A stretch of DNA of 64,000 nt from Bacillota bacterium. Its GTDB lineage: Bacteria; Bacillota; Clostridia; Peptostreptococcales; Acidaminobacteraceae. The stretch covers positions 1 through 64,000 of the forward strand of contig JAUMXH010000002.1 of assembly GCA_030529225.1 (NCBI GenBank). Direction: 5' to 3'. The position numbers were made by a program, and so were the translations under genes. Shown here piece after piece: positions 1-8,196 of this stretch. The notes beneath the pieces were generated by a model. It searched no databases and was not told the origin of the DNA. It saw only the letters and a list, made by a program, of their open reading frames with translations. Every line of letters begins with the position of its first letter. Position 1 is the first letter of the stretch.

Positions 1-66
1 TAAGTTTATGAAAGATTCATGCGGTTAATAAAAATTATCATAATTGTCTGCAAACAAGATTCGTTG

Positions 67-94
67 TTGACTTTTTGGAAAAAATTAGTATAAT
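67..94 (+). promoter_or_regulatory. sigma-A promoter of flavodoxin gene
   Basis: A TTGACT -35 element (67-72) and a perfect TATAAT -10 element (89-94) are separated by 16 bases. The flavodoxin start codon follows about 75 bases after the expected transcription start. The first 66 bases of the window hold no recognisable gene. Confidence 0.8.
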
Positions 95-172
95 AAAGGT
101 GTTGGCTGGCTTTATAGCCACCGAAATAACAACACAATTTAGACATTGCCTATGTGGGAAAGGAGACAACAC

Positions 173-586
173 ATGAAAATTGGTATCATTTATTGGTCTG
201 GAACAGGTAATACAGAAGCTATGGCGAAAGCTATCGCAGAAGGTGTAGAATCTGCAGGTGTTCAAGCGGAAGTCATCAACATCTCTGACGGAGAACCTGA
301 TATCAGCGCTTTCGATAAATGTATGTACGGTTGCCCTGCAATGGGAGCGGAAGAGTTGGAAGAAGCTGAGTTTGCACCTTTCTGGGAAAGCATCAAAGGA
401 AAGTTGGCAGGCAAAGAGATCGCTCTATTCGGTTCTTACGAGTGGGCTGACGGCGAGTGGATGGACACTTGGAAGCAAGACGCGGAAGCTGCAGGCGCTA
501 AGGTTCACACATTGATCGCTTACGACAAGCCGGATGCAGAAGCTGTACAAAAATGCAAAGATTTGGGAGCTTCTTTCGCAAAGTAG
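173..586 (+). CDS. Flavodoxin
   Basis: This is a 137-residue short-chain flavodoxin, a soluble FMN electron carrier. The N-terminal strand is followed by the phosphate-binding loop SGTGNTEAMA (about residues 9-18), the family signature. The central GSYEWADGEWMD stretch is the second FMN-contact region. The length matches clostridial flavodoxins. The ATG at 173 is chosen because AAGGAG lies 6-12 bases upstream and the protein begins directly with the first beta strand (MKIGIIYW); an in-frame ATG 27 bases earlier lacks a ribosome site. It is a single-gene unit with its own promoter and terminator. Such flavodoxins often replace ferredoxin under iron limitation, but no Fur-like operator was recognised here. 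Confidence 0.95.
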   Translation: MKIGIIYWSGTGNTEAMAKAIAEGVESAGVQAEVINISDGEPDISAFDKCMYGCPAMGAEELEEAEFAPFWESIKGKLAGKEIALFGSYEWADGEWMDTWKQDAEAAGAKVHTLIAYDKPDAEAVQKCKDLGASFAK

Positions 587-615
587 GTTAAAATCGCTTT
601 TACAATGAAAACGCG

Positions 616-653
616 GGGCTGTACCATCCAAAGATGGAGACAGCTCCTTTTTT
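616..653 (+). terminator. intrinsic terminator of flavodoxin gene
   Basis: A GC-rich hairpin (GAGCTGT-type arms plus an inner CATC/GATG helix around a CAAA loop) is followed by a run of T residues at 648-653. Confidence 0.8.
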
Positions 654-662
654 AGTTTCCGC

Positions 663-691
663 TTGTATTTGAAGCGGCTTTGGACTATAGT
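663..691 (+). promoter_or_regulatory. promoter of hydrolase gene pip
   Basis: TTGTAT (663-668) and TATAGT (686-691) are spaced by exactly 17 bases. This predicts a leader of roughly 185 nucleotides before the pip start codon. Confidence 0.6.
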
Positions 692-697
692 GGTTCT

Positions 698-883
698 ATG
701 AACGCGAGAGACGGAACTCGTTCTCTTTCGCCTTCTCATGAAGTGTTTGGAAGGGAACTCGTTTTTCTTGGATTCGAGCTTTGCTGACGCAAGTTCTCAA
801 AAAGCTTGAGAATGGAGAGTTCAAATTGCACTTAGAATGGTTTGGGAGTCATGAACCCTACAGGATTTAGGAGGTAGCCAACT
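698..883 (+). promoter_or_regulatory. structured 5' leader of pip
   Basis: The long leader holds two direct copies of GGAACTCGTT (713-722 and 754-763), an AGAGA/TCTCT hairpin around the first copy, and a perfect seven-base-pair hairpin (TTCTCAA/TTGAGAA, 794-812). No known riboswitch signature (T-box, TPP, SAM or purine) was recognised, and no poly-T terminator lies inside the leader. Whether it regulates anything is unknown. Confidence 0.35.
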
Positions 884-1765
884 ATGAATGTCAAAGACGG
901 GATGATTGCTTTTAAAGGATTTCAGACCTATTACCGCATTGCCAACCCCGAGGGAAAAAAGACACCCCTCTTGATGCTGCACGGCGGGCCGGGCTCGACC
1001 CACAATTACTTCAAGCTCTTTGATGCCCTCGCCGAGGCTGACGACAGGCCCATTGTGATGTACGACCAGATTGGATGCGGAAAGTCCATGGTCAAAGGGC
1101 ATCCCGAGCTCTTCAACGCTCAAACCTGGCTCGACGAGCTGGAGACGATAAGGGCCGAGCTGAAGCTGAGCGAAGTTCACATTTTAGGCCAATCCTGGGG
1201 CGGCATGCTGAACATTTACTACGCCTTGGAGAGGGATCCGAAGGGGGTAAAGTCCTACATTTTATCTTCCACCCTGCACTCTGCCAAACTGTGGGCGGAG
1301 GAGCAGGCGCGCTACATCAAGCTGATGCCTGCGGAGATGCAGGAGGCGATCGCCGAGGCGGTGGCAAACGAGGACTACAGCAACCCGGACTACCTGAAGG
1401 CTGTCGACGAGTTTATGCTCCGACACTGCGCGCCGAAGATCACGGATGATATGCCCGCCTGTCTGCGTGAGGAGAAGCTTCGCGGCGTCGAGGCCTACGA
1501 GGTCGCCTGGGGACCGAACGAGTTCACGCCGAAGGGCAACCTGAAGGACTACGACTTTACGGACAGAATCCATGAAATCGACAGGCCGACTTTGATTATG
1601 AGCGGTCAGATGGACATGAGCACGCCGTTCATCGCCAAGAGCATGCACGACAGCATCAGAAATTCCGAATGGGAACTCTTCCAACACAGCAGGCACGTGC
1701 CTTACATCGAAGAGACCGAAAAGTATATGCGGGTTCTAAAGGAATGGTTAAACCGCAACGATTGA
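884..1765 (+). CDS. pip: Proline iminopeptidase-like alpha/beta hydrolase
   Basis: This 293-residue cytoplasmic serine hydrolase is predicted to remove N-terminal proline from peptides. The S33-family hallmarks are visible: the HGGPG oxyanion motif at residues 33-37, nucleophile Ser104 in GQSWGG, and the rest of the triad as Asp244 (GQMDMSTP) and His271 (SRHVP). The helical cap lies around residues 130-220. A strong AGGAGG site lies just upstream of the ATG. The length is normal for the proline-imino-peptidase/tricorn-factor family. It stands alone between its own promoter and a terminator. Related alpha/beta hydrolases with the HGGPG motif include amino-acid amidases, so the exact substrate is inferred. 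Confidence 0.85.
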   Translation: MNVKDGMIAFKGFQTYYRIANPEGKKTPLLMLHGGPGSTHNYFKLFDALAEADDRPIVMYDQIGCGKSMVKGHPELFNAQTWLDELETIRAELKLSEVHILGQSWGGMLNIYYALERDPKGVKSYILSSTLHSAKLWAEEQARYIKLMPAEMQEAIAEAVANEDYSNPDYLKAVDEFMLRHCAPKITDDMPACLREEKLRGVEAYEVAWGPNEFTPKGNLKDYDFTDRIHEIDRPTLIMSGQMDMSTPFIAKSMHDSIRNSEWELFQHSRHVPYIEETEKYMRVLKEWLNRND

Positions 1766-1838
1766 TGCGGGATAAAAGCGCAATCGCGAGGCGAAATAAA
1801 AGCGCAAACGAGAGGCGGGCCATCCTTCCAACATAAAT

Positions 1839-1867
1839 CGGGGGAGCGCAGGCGCATCCCCCTTTTC
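1839..1867 (+). terminator. terminator after pip, shared with convergent ydbC
   Basis: A GGGGGA...TCCCCC hairpin with an inner GCG/CGC helix is followed by TTTT. It sits between two convergent genes. Confidence 0.6.
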
Positions 1868-1893
1868 CTTACCGCTCGGATTTGCTTTCCCCG

Positions 1894-2115
1894 TCACTCG
1901 GTTCTTCCGGCCAAAAGTTCCTTCAGAACCTCGATTTCCTCCTCGGTAAAGGTGATTCCCTTGCCCATCTTCGTCTCATCGGGAGACCAGTCCCGAATAT
2001 CGTACTTGGCCTCTCTTCCGTTCCAGGAAACCTTGTTCAGAGCTTTTTTCCAGCCCTTTTCGTTCTCCGACAGCACCCCTATGTGTTCCACAATTTCAAA
2101 TGTAAAATCAGACAT
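1894..2115 (-). CDS. ydbC: YdbC/PC4-family single-stranded DNA-binding protein
   Basis: This 73-residue protein matches the bacterial YdbC family of the PC4/p15 transcriptional-coactivator fold. I recognise the near-invariant stretch ending in KYDIRDWSPD, the preceding SWNGRE strand, and MGKGITFTEEE before the C-terminal helix. Family members dimerise and bind single-stranded DNA or RNA without base specificity; their cellular role is poorly defined. The ATG at 2115 is preferred because a purine-rich GAAAGGA site precedes it, while a longer reading frame would only add an arginine-rich, non-conserved tail. It is convergent with pip and divergent from csaB. Confidence 0.85.
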   Translation of the reverse strand: MSDFTFEIVEHIGVLSENEKGWKKALNKVSWNGREAKYDIRDWSPDETKMGKGITFTEEEIEVLKELLAGRTE

Positions 2116-2221
2116 CTCTCTTTCCTTTCTTCGCCCATCCCTTCGCATCTGCAAGCTTTAGCGACTTGGCGGCGAGCTATCACGCGGCATCCCTCCATCG
2201 GGACTTCTCTTCTTGCCTTGC

Positions 2222-2250
2222 ATTATAGCAACAGAATACAAAAAAAGAAA
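2222..2250 (-). promoter_or_regulatory. extended -10 promoter of ydbC
   Basis: On the minus strand the sequence reads TGCTATAAT (TATAAT complement at 2222-2227), with a weak TTTCTT about 17 bases further upstream. The promoter would rely on the extended TG element. Confidence 0.5.
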
Positions 2251-2329
2251 GGAAGAAGGGCGAAAAAAAGTACGCAGAAAGCGGACTCGCGTAGGCCGGA
2301 AGATTCCCTTAAAAAATCAAAAAGAATGT

Positions 2330-2358
2330 TTGCAATTTGTTTCTTATCTGTATAAAAT
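2330..2358 (+). promoter_or_regulatory. promoter of csaB
   Basis: TTGCAA (2330-2335) and TAAAAT (2353-2358) are spaced by 17 bases, the same arrangement as the arcA promoter at 33885. Confidence 0.6.
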
Positions 2359-2399
2359 AGTAATGTTAGAAAACGGATAAACGGATAATAGGGAAGATA

Positions 2400-3449
2400 A
2401 TGACAGCAAAAAAGTATTTGATCAGTGGCTATTACGGCTATAAAAATTCAGGGGACGACGCTCTCCTCGCCTCGGTGGTGAAGGACATTTTTGAACTGAA
2501 CCCTGAGAATAGAATCAACATCCTGTCCAAGAAGGGAAGCCACTACGACTTTGAGGGCGTTCAATTCACCGACCGATTTGATTTTTTCAAGCTGAACAAG
2601 GCCATCAGAGAATGCGACATCCTGATTATGGGCGGGGGCAGCCTGCTCCAGGACGAAACCAGCAACCGATCTCTCTATTACTACCTCGGGCTCATGTATC
2701 TGGCGAGCCTGCACAAGAAAAAAATCTATCTGTACGCCAACGGGATTGGCCCCATCACCAAACCTTGCAACATCCGCCTGACCAAGAAGGTCCTGAACAG
2801 GGTCTTTGTGATGACCCTGCGAGACAAAGAAAGCTATGAATTCGTGAAGTCGATCGGCGTGGACAAGCCTCGCATGATGGTGACCGCGGACTCGGTCTTT
2901 TCTTTGGAGCCCGATTTTAAGCCCACAAAAGCGATTGAGAACAAGGTCGCCTTCGTCATCCGGGATTGGAAGGATTCGGAGCGCTTTTCGCAGGAGCTCG
3001 CGAAGTTCGCCGACCACCTGATCGAGCAGCATCATTATAAAATCGTCTTTGTGCCCCTCAAGCTCGGGGATGACGAGCGGATTGCCGAGCGCATCATGGG
3101 GCTGATGGAGCATCGCGCCGAACTCAAGTCCATCGACAACGAGCGGGGTTTGATCGACTACTTTTCGACCTGCACCTTCACGGTCTGCATGCGCTTTCAC
3201 GGTCTGATTTACTCGGGCATCGGCTCCTGTATTCCGATCGGGCTGAGCTACGATAAAAAGGTGACCTCGGTCTGCAAGGCCCTGGATCTGGATTATCTGA
3301 ACATAGAAGAAATCAGGTTGGAGAGGCTGATCGAGCTCAGCAACGCCCTGATTTTAGACTACGACAGAAAAAAGGCCAAGTTGATTGAACACGTCAAGGC
3401 CCAGATTGAAAGGGCCAAAAACAACAAGGAGATTTTGAAGAGCCTATAG
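2400..3449 (+). CDS. csaB: Polysaccharide pyruvyl transferase CsaB
   Basis: This 349-residue enzyme of the polysaccharide pyruvyl transferase family is predicted to add pyruvate ketals, from phosphoenolpyruvate, to the secondary cell-wall polysaccharide. Pyruvylated polysaccharide is the ligand for SLH domains that hold S-layer and other surface proteins. Family marks are the N-terminal GYYGYKNSGDDA loop, the glycine-rich MGGGSLLQD motif (about residues 77-85), ANGIGP, and the C-terminal MRFHGLIYS histidine motif (about residues 265-273). The length is typical. The start follows a modest AGGGAAG site. No SLH protein, csaA or polysaccharide operon is adjacent, so partners must lie elsewhere. 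Confidence 0.85.
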   Translation: MTAKKYLISGYYGYKNSGDDALLASVVKDIFELNPENRINILSKKGSHYDFEGVQFTDRFDFFKLNKAIRECDILIMGGGSLLQDETSNRSLYYYLGLMYLASLHKKKIYLYANGIGPITKPCNIRLTKKVLNRVFVMTLRDKESYEFVKSIGVDKPRMMVTADSVFSLEPDFKPTKAIENKVAFVIRDWKDSERFSQELAKFADHLIEQHHYKIVFVPLKLGDDERIAERIMGLMEHRAELKSIDNERGLIDYFSTCTFTVCMRFHGLIYSGIGSCIPIGLSYDKKVTSVCKALDLDYLNIEEIRLERLIELSNALILDYDRKKAKLIEHVKAQIERAKNNKEILKSL

Positions 3450-3616
3450 GAAACTCGGACGCTCAGACGCCTGTAGATGCAACGCGCTGCAAAGAGGCAA
3501 AAGGCTAAGAGGTGACGCTAAAGAGCCTATAGAAAGCCGACGGAACCCATTTGGAGAGCAAAAAAATCGAAACGCAAATTCCAAAAACAAACGCGATAAA
3601 AATACAGAATAAAAAA

Positions 3617-3648
3617 CGAAGAGGCGAACGAATCGCCTCTTTTTTACT
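3617..3648 (+). terminator. terminator downstream of csaB
   Basis: The hairpin AGAGGCGA/TCGCCTCT is followed by six T residues (3640-3645). The 335-base gap between csaB and selD otherwise holds only a short duplicate of AGAGCCTATAG (about 3438 and 3523) and no gene I can support. Confidence 0.85.
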
Positions 3649-3786
3649 TTTCCCATCTCTCGGAGTGCCGAACGAGGATGCGTTCTCAGTTGATCTGCAA
3701 GCGAGCAAGGCCTGCGTCTGCATTGCCTTTGTTTTGACGGCGCGTTGGCTATGATTGGCCGGCTGTGAAAACACCCTCTTCCCGCT

Positions 3787-4869
3787 TTAAGAGATAATCA
3801 GGTTCCTGCCTTCAAATTCCTTGACTTCGCCAACGATCGCGCTCTCGATTTCAGACGCTCGGAGCCTCTCCATGATGAGCTCCGCATCCTCTCTGTGCAC
3901 GCTGATCAAGAGGCCTCCGCTGGTCTGCGGGTCGAAGATGATGTGGTGCATAAAGGCTTCGACGCTCTCTTTCAGCTCGCACCTGTCTGAAAAATACGCC
4001 TTGTTCTTGGCGGCCCCGGCCGGCACGACTCCCGCCTTTGCAAAGCCCTCGGCCTCGTCAATGAAAATCAGCTTCTTACTGTCTACCAAAAAGCTGACTT
4101 GGCTGGCCTCGGCCATCTCGATTGCGTGCCCGCCGAAGCCGAAGCCCGTGATGTCGGTGATGGCGCTGACCCTACACCCGTCGCAGGCATCCTTGGCGTA
4201 CTTGTTCAGCGTCTTCATGCTGATAATCGCCTTGGCCTCGGCCTCCTTCGACGCCAGCTTCCGCTTGACTGCGGTGTTGATGATGCCTACGCCGAGCGGC
4301 TTGGTGAGAATCAACAGATCCCCGGCCTTTGACCCGTCATTGGCCATAATCCTGTCCGGATCCACCAAGCCGGTCACCGACAGCCCGTACTTCGGCTCCG
4401 CGTCTACGACGCTGTGGCCGCCCGCCAAAATCGCGCCCGCTTCGTCGACCTTTTCCTGACCGCCTCTCAAAATTTCGCCGAGGATTTCAGGGTCCAGGCT
4501 GTCCGGAAAACAGACGATGTTGAGCGCCAAAATCGGCTCCCCGCCCATCGCGTAGATGTCGCTGAGGGCGTTGGCAGCCGCAATCTGCCCGAACTCGTAC
4601 GGGTCGTCCACGACCGGCGTAAAAAAGTCCAGCGTTTGAATCAACGCCGTCTTGTCATCGAGCTTGTAGACCGCCGCATCGTCCGAGTGCTCGAGTCCGA
4701 CCAGCAACCTTTCGTCATTTGATTTTTTGATTCCGCGCAAGACTTGCGACAGGATCTCCGGAGAGATCTTGGCCGCTCAACCGGCGGCCTTGGCCATTTC
4801 CGTGAGCCTGGTCTGCTTGCAGGCCTTCAAATCTTGGTTCAAACCGCCAAGCGGTATCATCTTTTTCAT
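3787..4869 (-). CDS. selD: Selenide, water dikinase SelD, selenocysteine-containing
   Basis: SelD makes selenophosphate from selenide and ATP for Sec-tRNA synthesis. The full frame runs from ATG at 4869 (GGGAGGAAA ribosome site) through an in-frame TGA at 4779-4777 (codon 31) to the stop at 3787, giving 360 residues. The TGA lies in AAG-U-AAKISPE, exactly where E. coli SelD has catalytic Cys17, and the next frame continues as typical SelD: DDAAVY, DFFTPVVDDPYEFG, AGGHS, TDITGFGFGGH and DPQTSGGLL. A conventional gene caller would begin at 4740 and lose the active site. The second Cys of the E. coli GCGC motif is Ala here, as in other Sec-type SelDs. No selA, selB or selC lies in this window. 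Confidence 0.93.
4746..4776 (-). promoter_or_regulatory. bacterial SECIS element of selD
   Basis: Immediately 3' of the TGA, the mRNA can fold into a lower helix GCGGC/GUCGC, a small internal loop, and an upper six-base-pair helix GAUCUC/GAGAUC closed by a UCCG loop. The distance from the UGA (upper stem starting 9 nucleotides downstream) and a G in the apical loop agree with known bacterial SECIS elements bound by SelB. Confidence 0.8.
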
Positions 4870-4996
4870 GAACTTTCCTCCCTGTTCTGTGCTTTTCTTT
4901 CTGTCTCAATTATACCCTGAGAGCGCGGCCCGAATCCACCGCAAAGATTGTTTTGAAAGGGCCTCCCGGCTCCGCACTCGGAACGAAGGCCGAAAT

Positions 4997-5078
4997 CTTA
5001 ACGTTTTCTTAAGAAACGATGTTATTTCTTTTACAAAGCGGCCCATCTGTTTTGCTCCTCCCGTATTTGTGCTACTAT
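4997..5078 (+). promoter_or_regulatory. extended -10 promoter with upstream 11-bp repeats
   Basis: The -10 region reads TGCTACTAT (5070-5078). No good -35 is present. Upstream are two 11-base repeats beginning CTTAAC (4997) and CTTAAG (5008), the second within a TTCTTAAGAA palindrome. The same TTTGTGYTACTATG core occurs at 17077 before another envelope gene, which suggests co-regulation by an activator. Confidence 0.5.
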
Positions 5079-5111
5079 GGTTATGCTATTTTAAGAAAAT
5101 CGGAGGAAACT

Positions 5112-8100
5112 ATGAAAAAACACGTTATCACCCTCATGTTCGCCGGTGCCCTGGTGTTTTCGCCCGTTCTGGCTGACGAAAGCAAACACGAGCAAACGCC
5201 GAATCCCGAGAATGAAATTTTAGAAGAATTACAAGACAATCAGCAGAACGATGAGAGCCAAGATGAGGCCAAGCATACAGAAACACAGGCGGGAAGCGAG
5301 ACGGGAGGCGAGGCTCCGGCCACTCCTCAGCCGGCTCCGGAGCCCGAGAACAAGCCGAACCCCTTTGACCAGAGCATCCCGGTGAACGACGCCGAGGGCG
5401 AGATCAAGGAGAAGGAGAGCAAGAAGCCGAATCCGGACGGAATCAAGACCTATGTTTACAGCATCGGCGGAAGAAACTACGAATTTGTGATGTATAAGGC
5501 CGACATGAACGACAAGGCCAACTTCATCGATTTGAAGATCGCCGACAATAAAATCGGCCACCTGAACTACCTTCCAAGGCTCGTAAACCAAGCCAAGCGC
5601 GAGGATACGAATTCCGAAGTGCTCGCGGCCATCAACGGCGGACTCTTCAACATGGGCGCCGGAAGGCAGCCGATCACCAGCGTGATTCAAAACGGAAATT
5701 TGAAATACAGCTATTTTAAAGGGGCCCTCGCCAACTTTGACGGGGAGAACAGGATGACGATCTCGCGCAACGACTTCGAGGTCTTTTTTGCGGTAAACAA
5801 GTTTTGGGAAGCGCCCTACGGCTTTTCGACCACCTTTATCAACCAGATCAACTACGATGCGAACGGGGTGGGCGTCCTCACTTCCGAGTACGACGGCGAG
5901 CGATTCGACAAGGATATGACGGTCGCGGAAGTCAAGGACAAAACCGTCATCAAGGTACACAACAGAATTCCTAAAACCATTGAAAACGGCAACTTGTTGA
6001 TTGTCAGCGAGAGCAACCCCGCGGTCAAAAAAATCAAGGTGGGCGACCGAATCGACTACGTCTACCGCGCGCACGAGCGCGGGAACGCGGACAAAAAATC
6101 TCCGCTCGAAAGCCTCAGAACCGGCGTCGGCTCGGGCCCCGTGATCATCGAGAACGGCAAGCTCGCGATTGACACCCGAAAGGACAACCTCGCAGACCTC
6201 GGGATCTACAACAACAGACCCCGTTCGATGGTCGGCATGACCAAGGACAAAAAGCTCTACTTTGTCGTCGCCAAACACATTGACGTGACCACCTTCGGAA
6301 AACTGGGCCTAAAGCTCGGCATGGACGTGGCGCTGAACCTCGACGGGGGCGGCTCGTCGGGCCTGATGATCGGAGACAAACACGCCTATGTGCAGAGTCC
6401 GCAGAGGGCGATCGCCAACGCGTTGCTGATCAGACGCCACAAGGAGCTGCCGATCCGCATCTCCATCAACGACAGGGAGCGTTTTTACGATACCAACCCC
6501 TACATCTACGAGGCGCGCACCATGGTTCCGCTCCGGGGCATCCTGGAAGACCTGGAATGTAAGGTCTCTTGGGACGAGGCGACCGAAAGCGTCGTCTTTG
6601 AACGCTACGGAAAGCGCTTTTCGGTGAAAAAGGGCTCGAACGTCATCTTCGGCAAGGACAAGAACTTTGAAATGGACGTTCCGCTCCTGGTAAGAGACGG
6701 ACGAAGCGCGATCTCCGCCCGTTTCTTGAGCGAGGTGCTCGGCGGAGAGGTCAAGTGGGACAATGACAAGCGCATGGTCGAGATCCAAATCGCCTCTGCG
6801 AACGAACTCTTCCGCCTGGGTAAGGACTACTATATTCAGGGCAGGTACGAAACCGCGAAGTCTTACTTTGAAAAGGCCCTGGAGGTCGATCCGAACAATA
6901 TCTCTTCAATGAACGGAATCGCGGATGTCAGCGATCAGTTCCACAAGAAGGACGAGGCGAGCAAGGTGCATCTCAAAATCCTCGACATCCAAAACGATTA
7001 CATCCCCGCCCTCACCTACATGGGCCGCCTCTACGAGGAGAAGAAACAGTACAAGGTTGCCATCGACATGTTCAGCAGGCTCGTCGCTGCGGACGAAAGG
7101 AACTTTGACGGCTTGAAAACCCTGGGATCCCTATACCAGGAGACCAAGAACGACAAGAAGGCGATCGAATACTACGAGAAGGCCTACGAGGTCGACAACA
7201 AGTCCTTCCTGGCCTACTCTCTGATCAACCTTTACAAGAAGGAGCTGAAAAAGAGCGAGAAGGACTTTGAACTGGTCAAGAAGACCGCGACCATGCTCGA
7301 AGCCGTGCAGGAAGAGAAGGAGGCCACAACTTACTACGAGAAGGCCCACGCGCTCAAGGGCGATGACCTGTTCGTCATCCGCAAGCTCGCCGGCATCTAC
7401 AAAAAGTCGGATCGGACCCTCGCCTTAACGTATTTGGAAAAGGCCTATGCGCTCGACAGCAAGGATTTGGAAGTCATCAAGAGCCTGGCGCTCCTCTACG
7501 AGGAGGACGGCAAGACCGAGACCGCCTTGAAATACTATCAGGACGCCTTCAACCTGGATCAGAAGGATGTGGAAGTCGTGAACAAGCTCGCCACTCTGTA
7601 TGAAAAAGAGGGCAGGAAGGAGCTGGCGCTCGAATACTATGAGAAGGCCTTTGCGGCAAACGCCAAAAACGTGGAACTCGCAAAGAGAATCGCCGACCTC
7701 TACAAGGAAGCCGGCAAACTCGAGGCCGCGATCGACTACTACAAAAAGACCTACCGCTTGAGCTACGACGAGGCAATCTTGCTGACCGTGCTGGAACTCA
7801 GCGCGGAGAACAAGGACTTTGACGGGGCGATCAAGACTTACGATGCGCTCAGGAACAAGCACTTTAAGAACGGAAAGATTTACTATCAAATCGCCGGAAT
7901 CCACCTGGCCAAGCAAATGCTGGCCGAAGGCTTTGAAGCCGACGAGCAGGGCGATTTTGCGAGCGAAAAGTACAACAATAAAAAAGTCTACGACAACTAC
8001 AAGTTCTTCCTGGATTCCAACACCGCGAGCGAGGCGATCAACGCCGAGTTCAGGGAAATTGCGCTCAAGTACGTGGAGAAGTATGACGAGGCCCAAAAAC

Positions 8101-8129
8101 CCGCTCCGACAGAGGGCGAAACGAATTAA
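5112..8129 (+). CDS. Secreted phosphodiester-glycosidase/stalk/TPR protein
   Basis: This is a 1005-residue exported protein. Residues 1-20 form a signal peptide; the ATG at 5112 with GGAGG upstream is chosen over an earlier in-frame start for that reason. An acidic linker (about 22-105) leads to a phosphodiester glycosidase domain of the NAGPA type (about 110-445), with the diagnostic DGGGSSGL at 411-418 and a following RAIANALL motif. A copper-amine-oxidase-N-like stalk domain (about 447-562) has the typical MVPLRGILE and WD-VE pattern. About ten tetratricopeptide repeats (about 565-950) follow. No LPxTG or SLH anchor is visible. NAGPA-type enzymes cleave sugar-1-phosphodiesters, so action on wall glycopolymers is plausible but inferred. 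Confidence 0.85.
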   Translation: MKKHVITLMFAGALVFSPVLADESKHEQTPNPENEILEELQDNQQNDESQDEAKHTETQAGSETGGEAPATPQPAPEPENKPNPFDQSIPVNDAEGEIKEKESKKPNPDGIKTYVYSIGGRNYEFVMYKADMNDKANFIDLKIADNKIGHLNYLPRLVNQAKREDTNSEVLAAINGGLFNMGAGRQPITSVIQNGNLKYSYFKGALANFDGENRMTISRNDFEVFFAVNKFWEAPYGFSTTFINQINYDANGVGVLTSEYDGERFDKDMTVAEVKDKTVIKVHNRIPKTIENGNLLIVSESNPAVKKIKVGDRIDYVYRAHERGNADKKSPLESLRTGVGSGPVIIENGKLAIDTRKDNLADLGIYNNRPRSMVGMTKDKKLYFVVAKHIDVTTFGKLGLKLGMDVALNLDGGGSSGLMIGDKHAYVQSPQRAIANALLIRRHKELPIRISINDRERFYDTNPYIYEARTMVPLRGILEDLECKVSWDEATESVVFERYGKRFSVKKGSNVIFGKDKNFEMDVPLLVRDGRSAISARFLSEVLGGEVKWDNDKRMVEIQIASANELFRLGKDYYIQGRYETAKSYFEKALEVDPNNISSMNGIADVSDQFHKKDEASKVHLKILDIQNDYIPALTYMGRLYEEKKQYKVAIDMFSRLVAADERNFDGLKTLGSLYQETKNDKKAIEYYEKAYEVDNKSFLAYSLINLYKKELKKSEKDFELVKKTATMLEAVQEEKEATTYYEKAHALKGDDLFVIRKLAGIYKKSDRTLALTYLEKAYALDSKDLEVIKSLALLYEEDGKTETALKYYQDAFNLDQKDVEVVNKLATLYEKEGRKELALEYYEKAFAANAKNVELAKRIADLYKEAGKLEAAIDYYKKTYRLSYDEAILLTVLELSAENKDFDGAIKTYDALRNKHFKNGKIYYQIAGIHLAKQMLAEGFEADEQGDFASEKYNNKKVYDNYKFFLDSNTASEAINAEFREIALKYVEKYDEAQKPAPTEGETN

Positions 8130-8136
8130 ATAAAGT

Positions 8137-8165
8137 CGCAAAACGCTTGGGTTTTATGGTATAAT
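8137..8165 (+). promoter_or_regulatory. promoter of purL-purE-argS
   Basis: A perfect TATAAT (8160-8165) lies 31 bases before the purL start. The -35 region is poor. The short leader leaves no room for a purine riboswitch. Confidence 0.5.
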
Positions 8166-8196
8166 GAATCTGTTGTAGAGTAAGAAGGAGGGCAAG

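Noticed and set aside
698-883. T-box riboswitch before pip
   Set aside because: No specifier stem, T-box sequence or terminator/antiterminator pair could be found.
3436-3536. Short duplicated AGAGCCTATAG as an insertion footprint
   Set aside because: The repeat is only 11 bases, with no inverted repeats or transposase nearby.
3787-4740. SelD as a 317-residue protein starting at 4740
   Set aside because: That start removes the catalytic region; the frame continues upstream through a Sec-type TGA to an ATG with a strong ribosome site.
5019-5111. 31-codon N-terminal extension of the glycosidase/TPR protein
   Set aside because: It would place the signal peptide internally and overlaps the promoter; ATG 5112 has a strong ribosome site.
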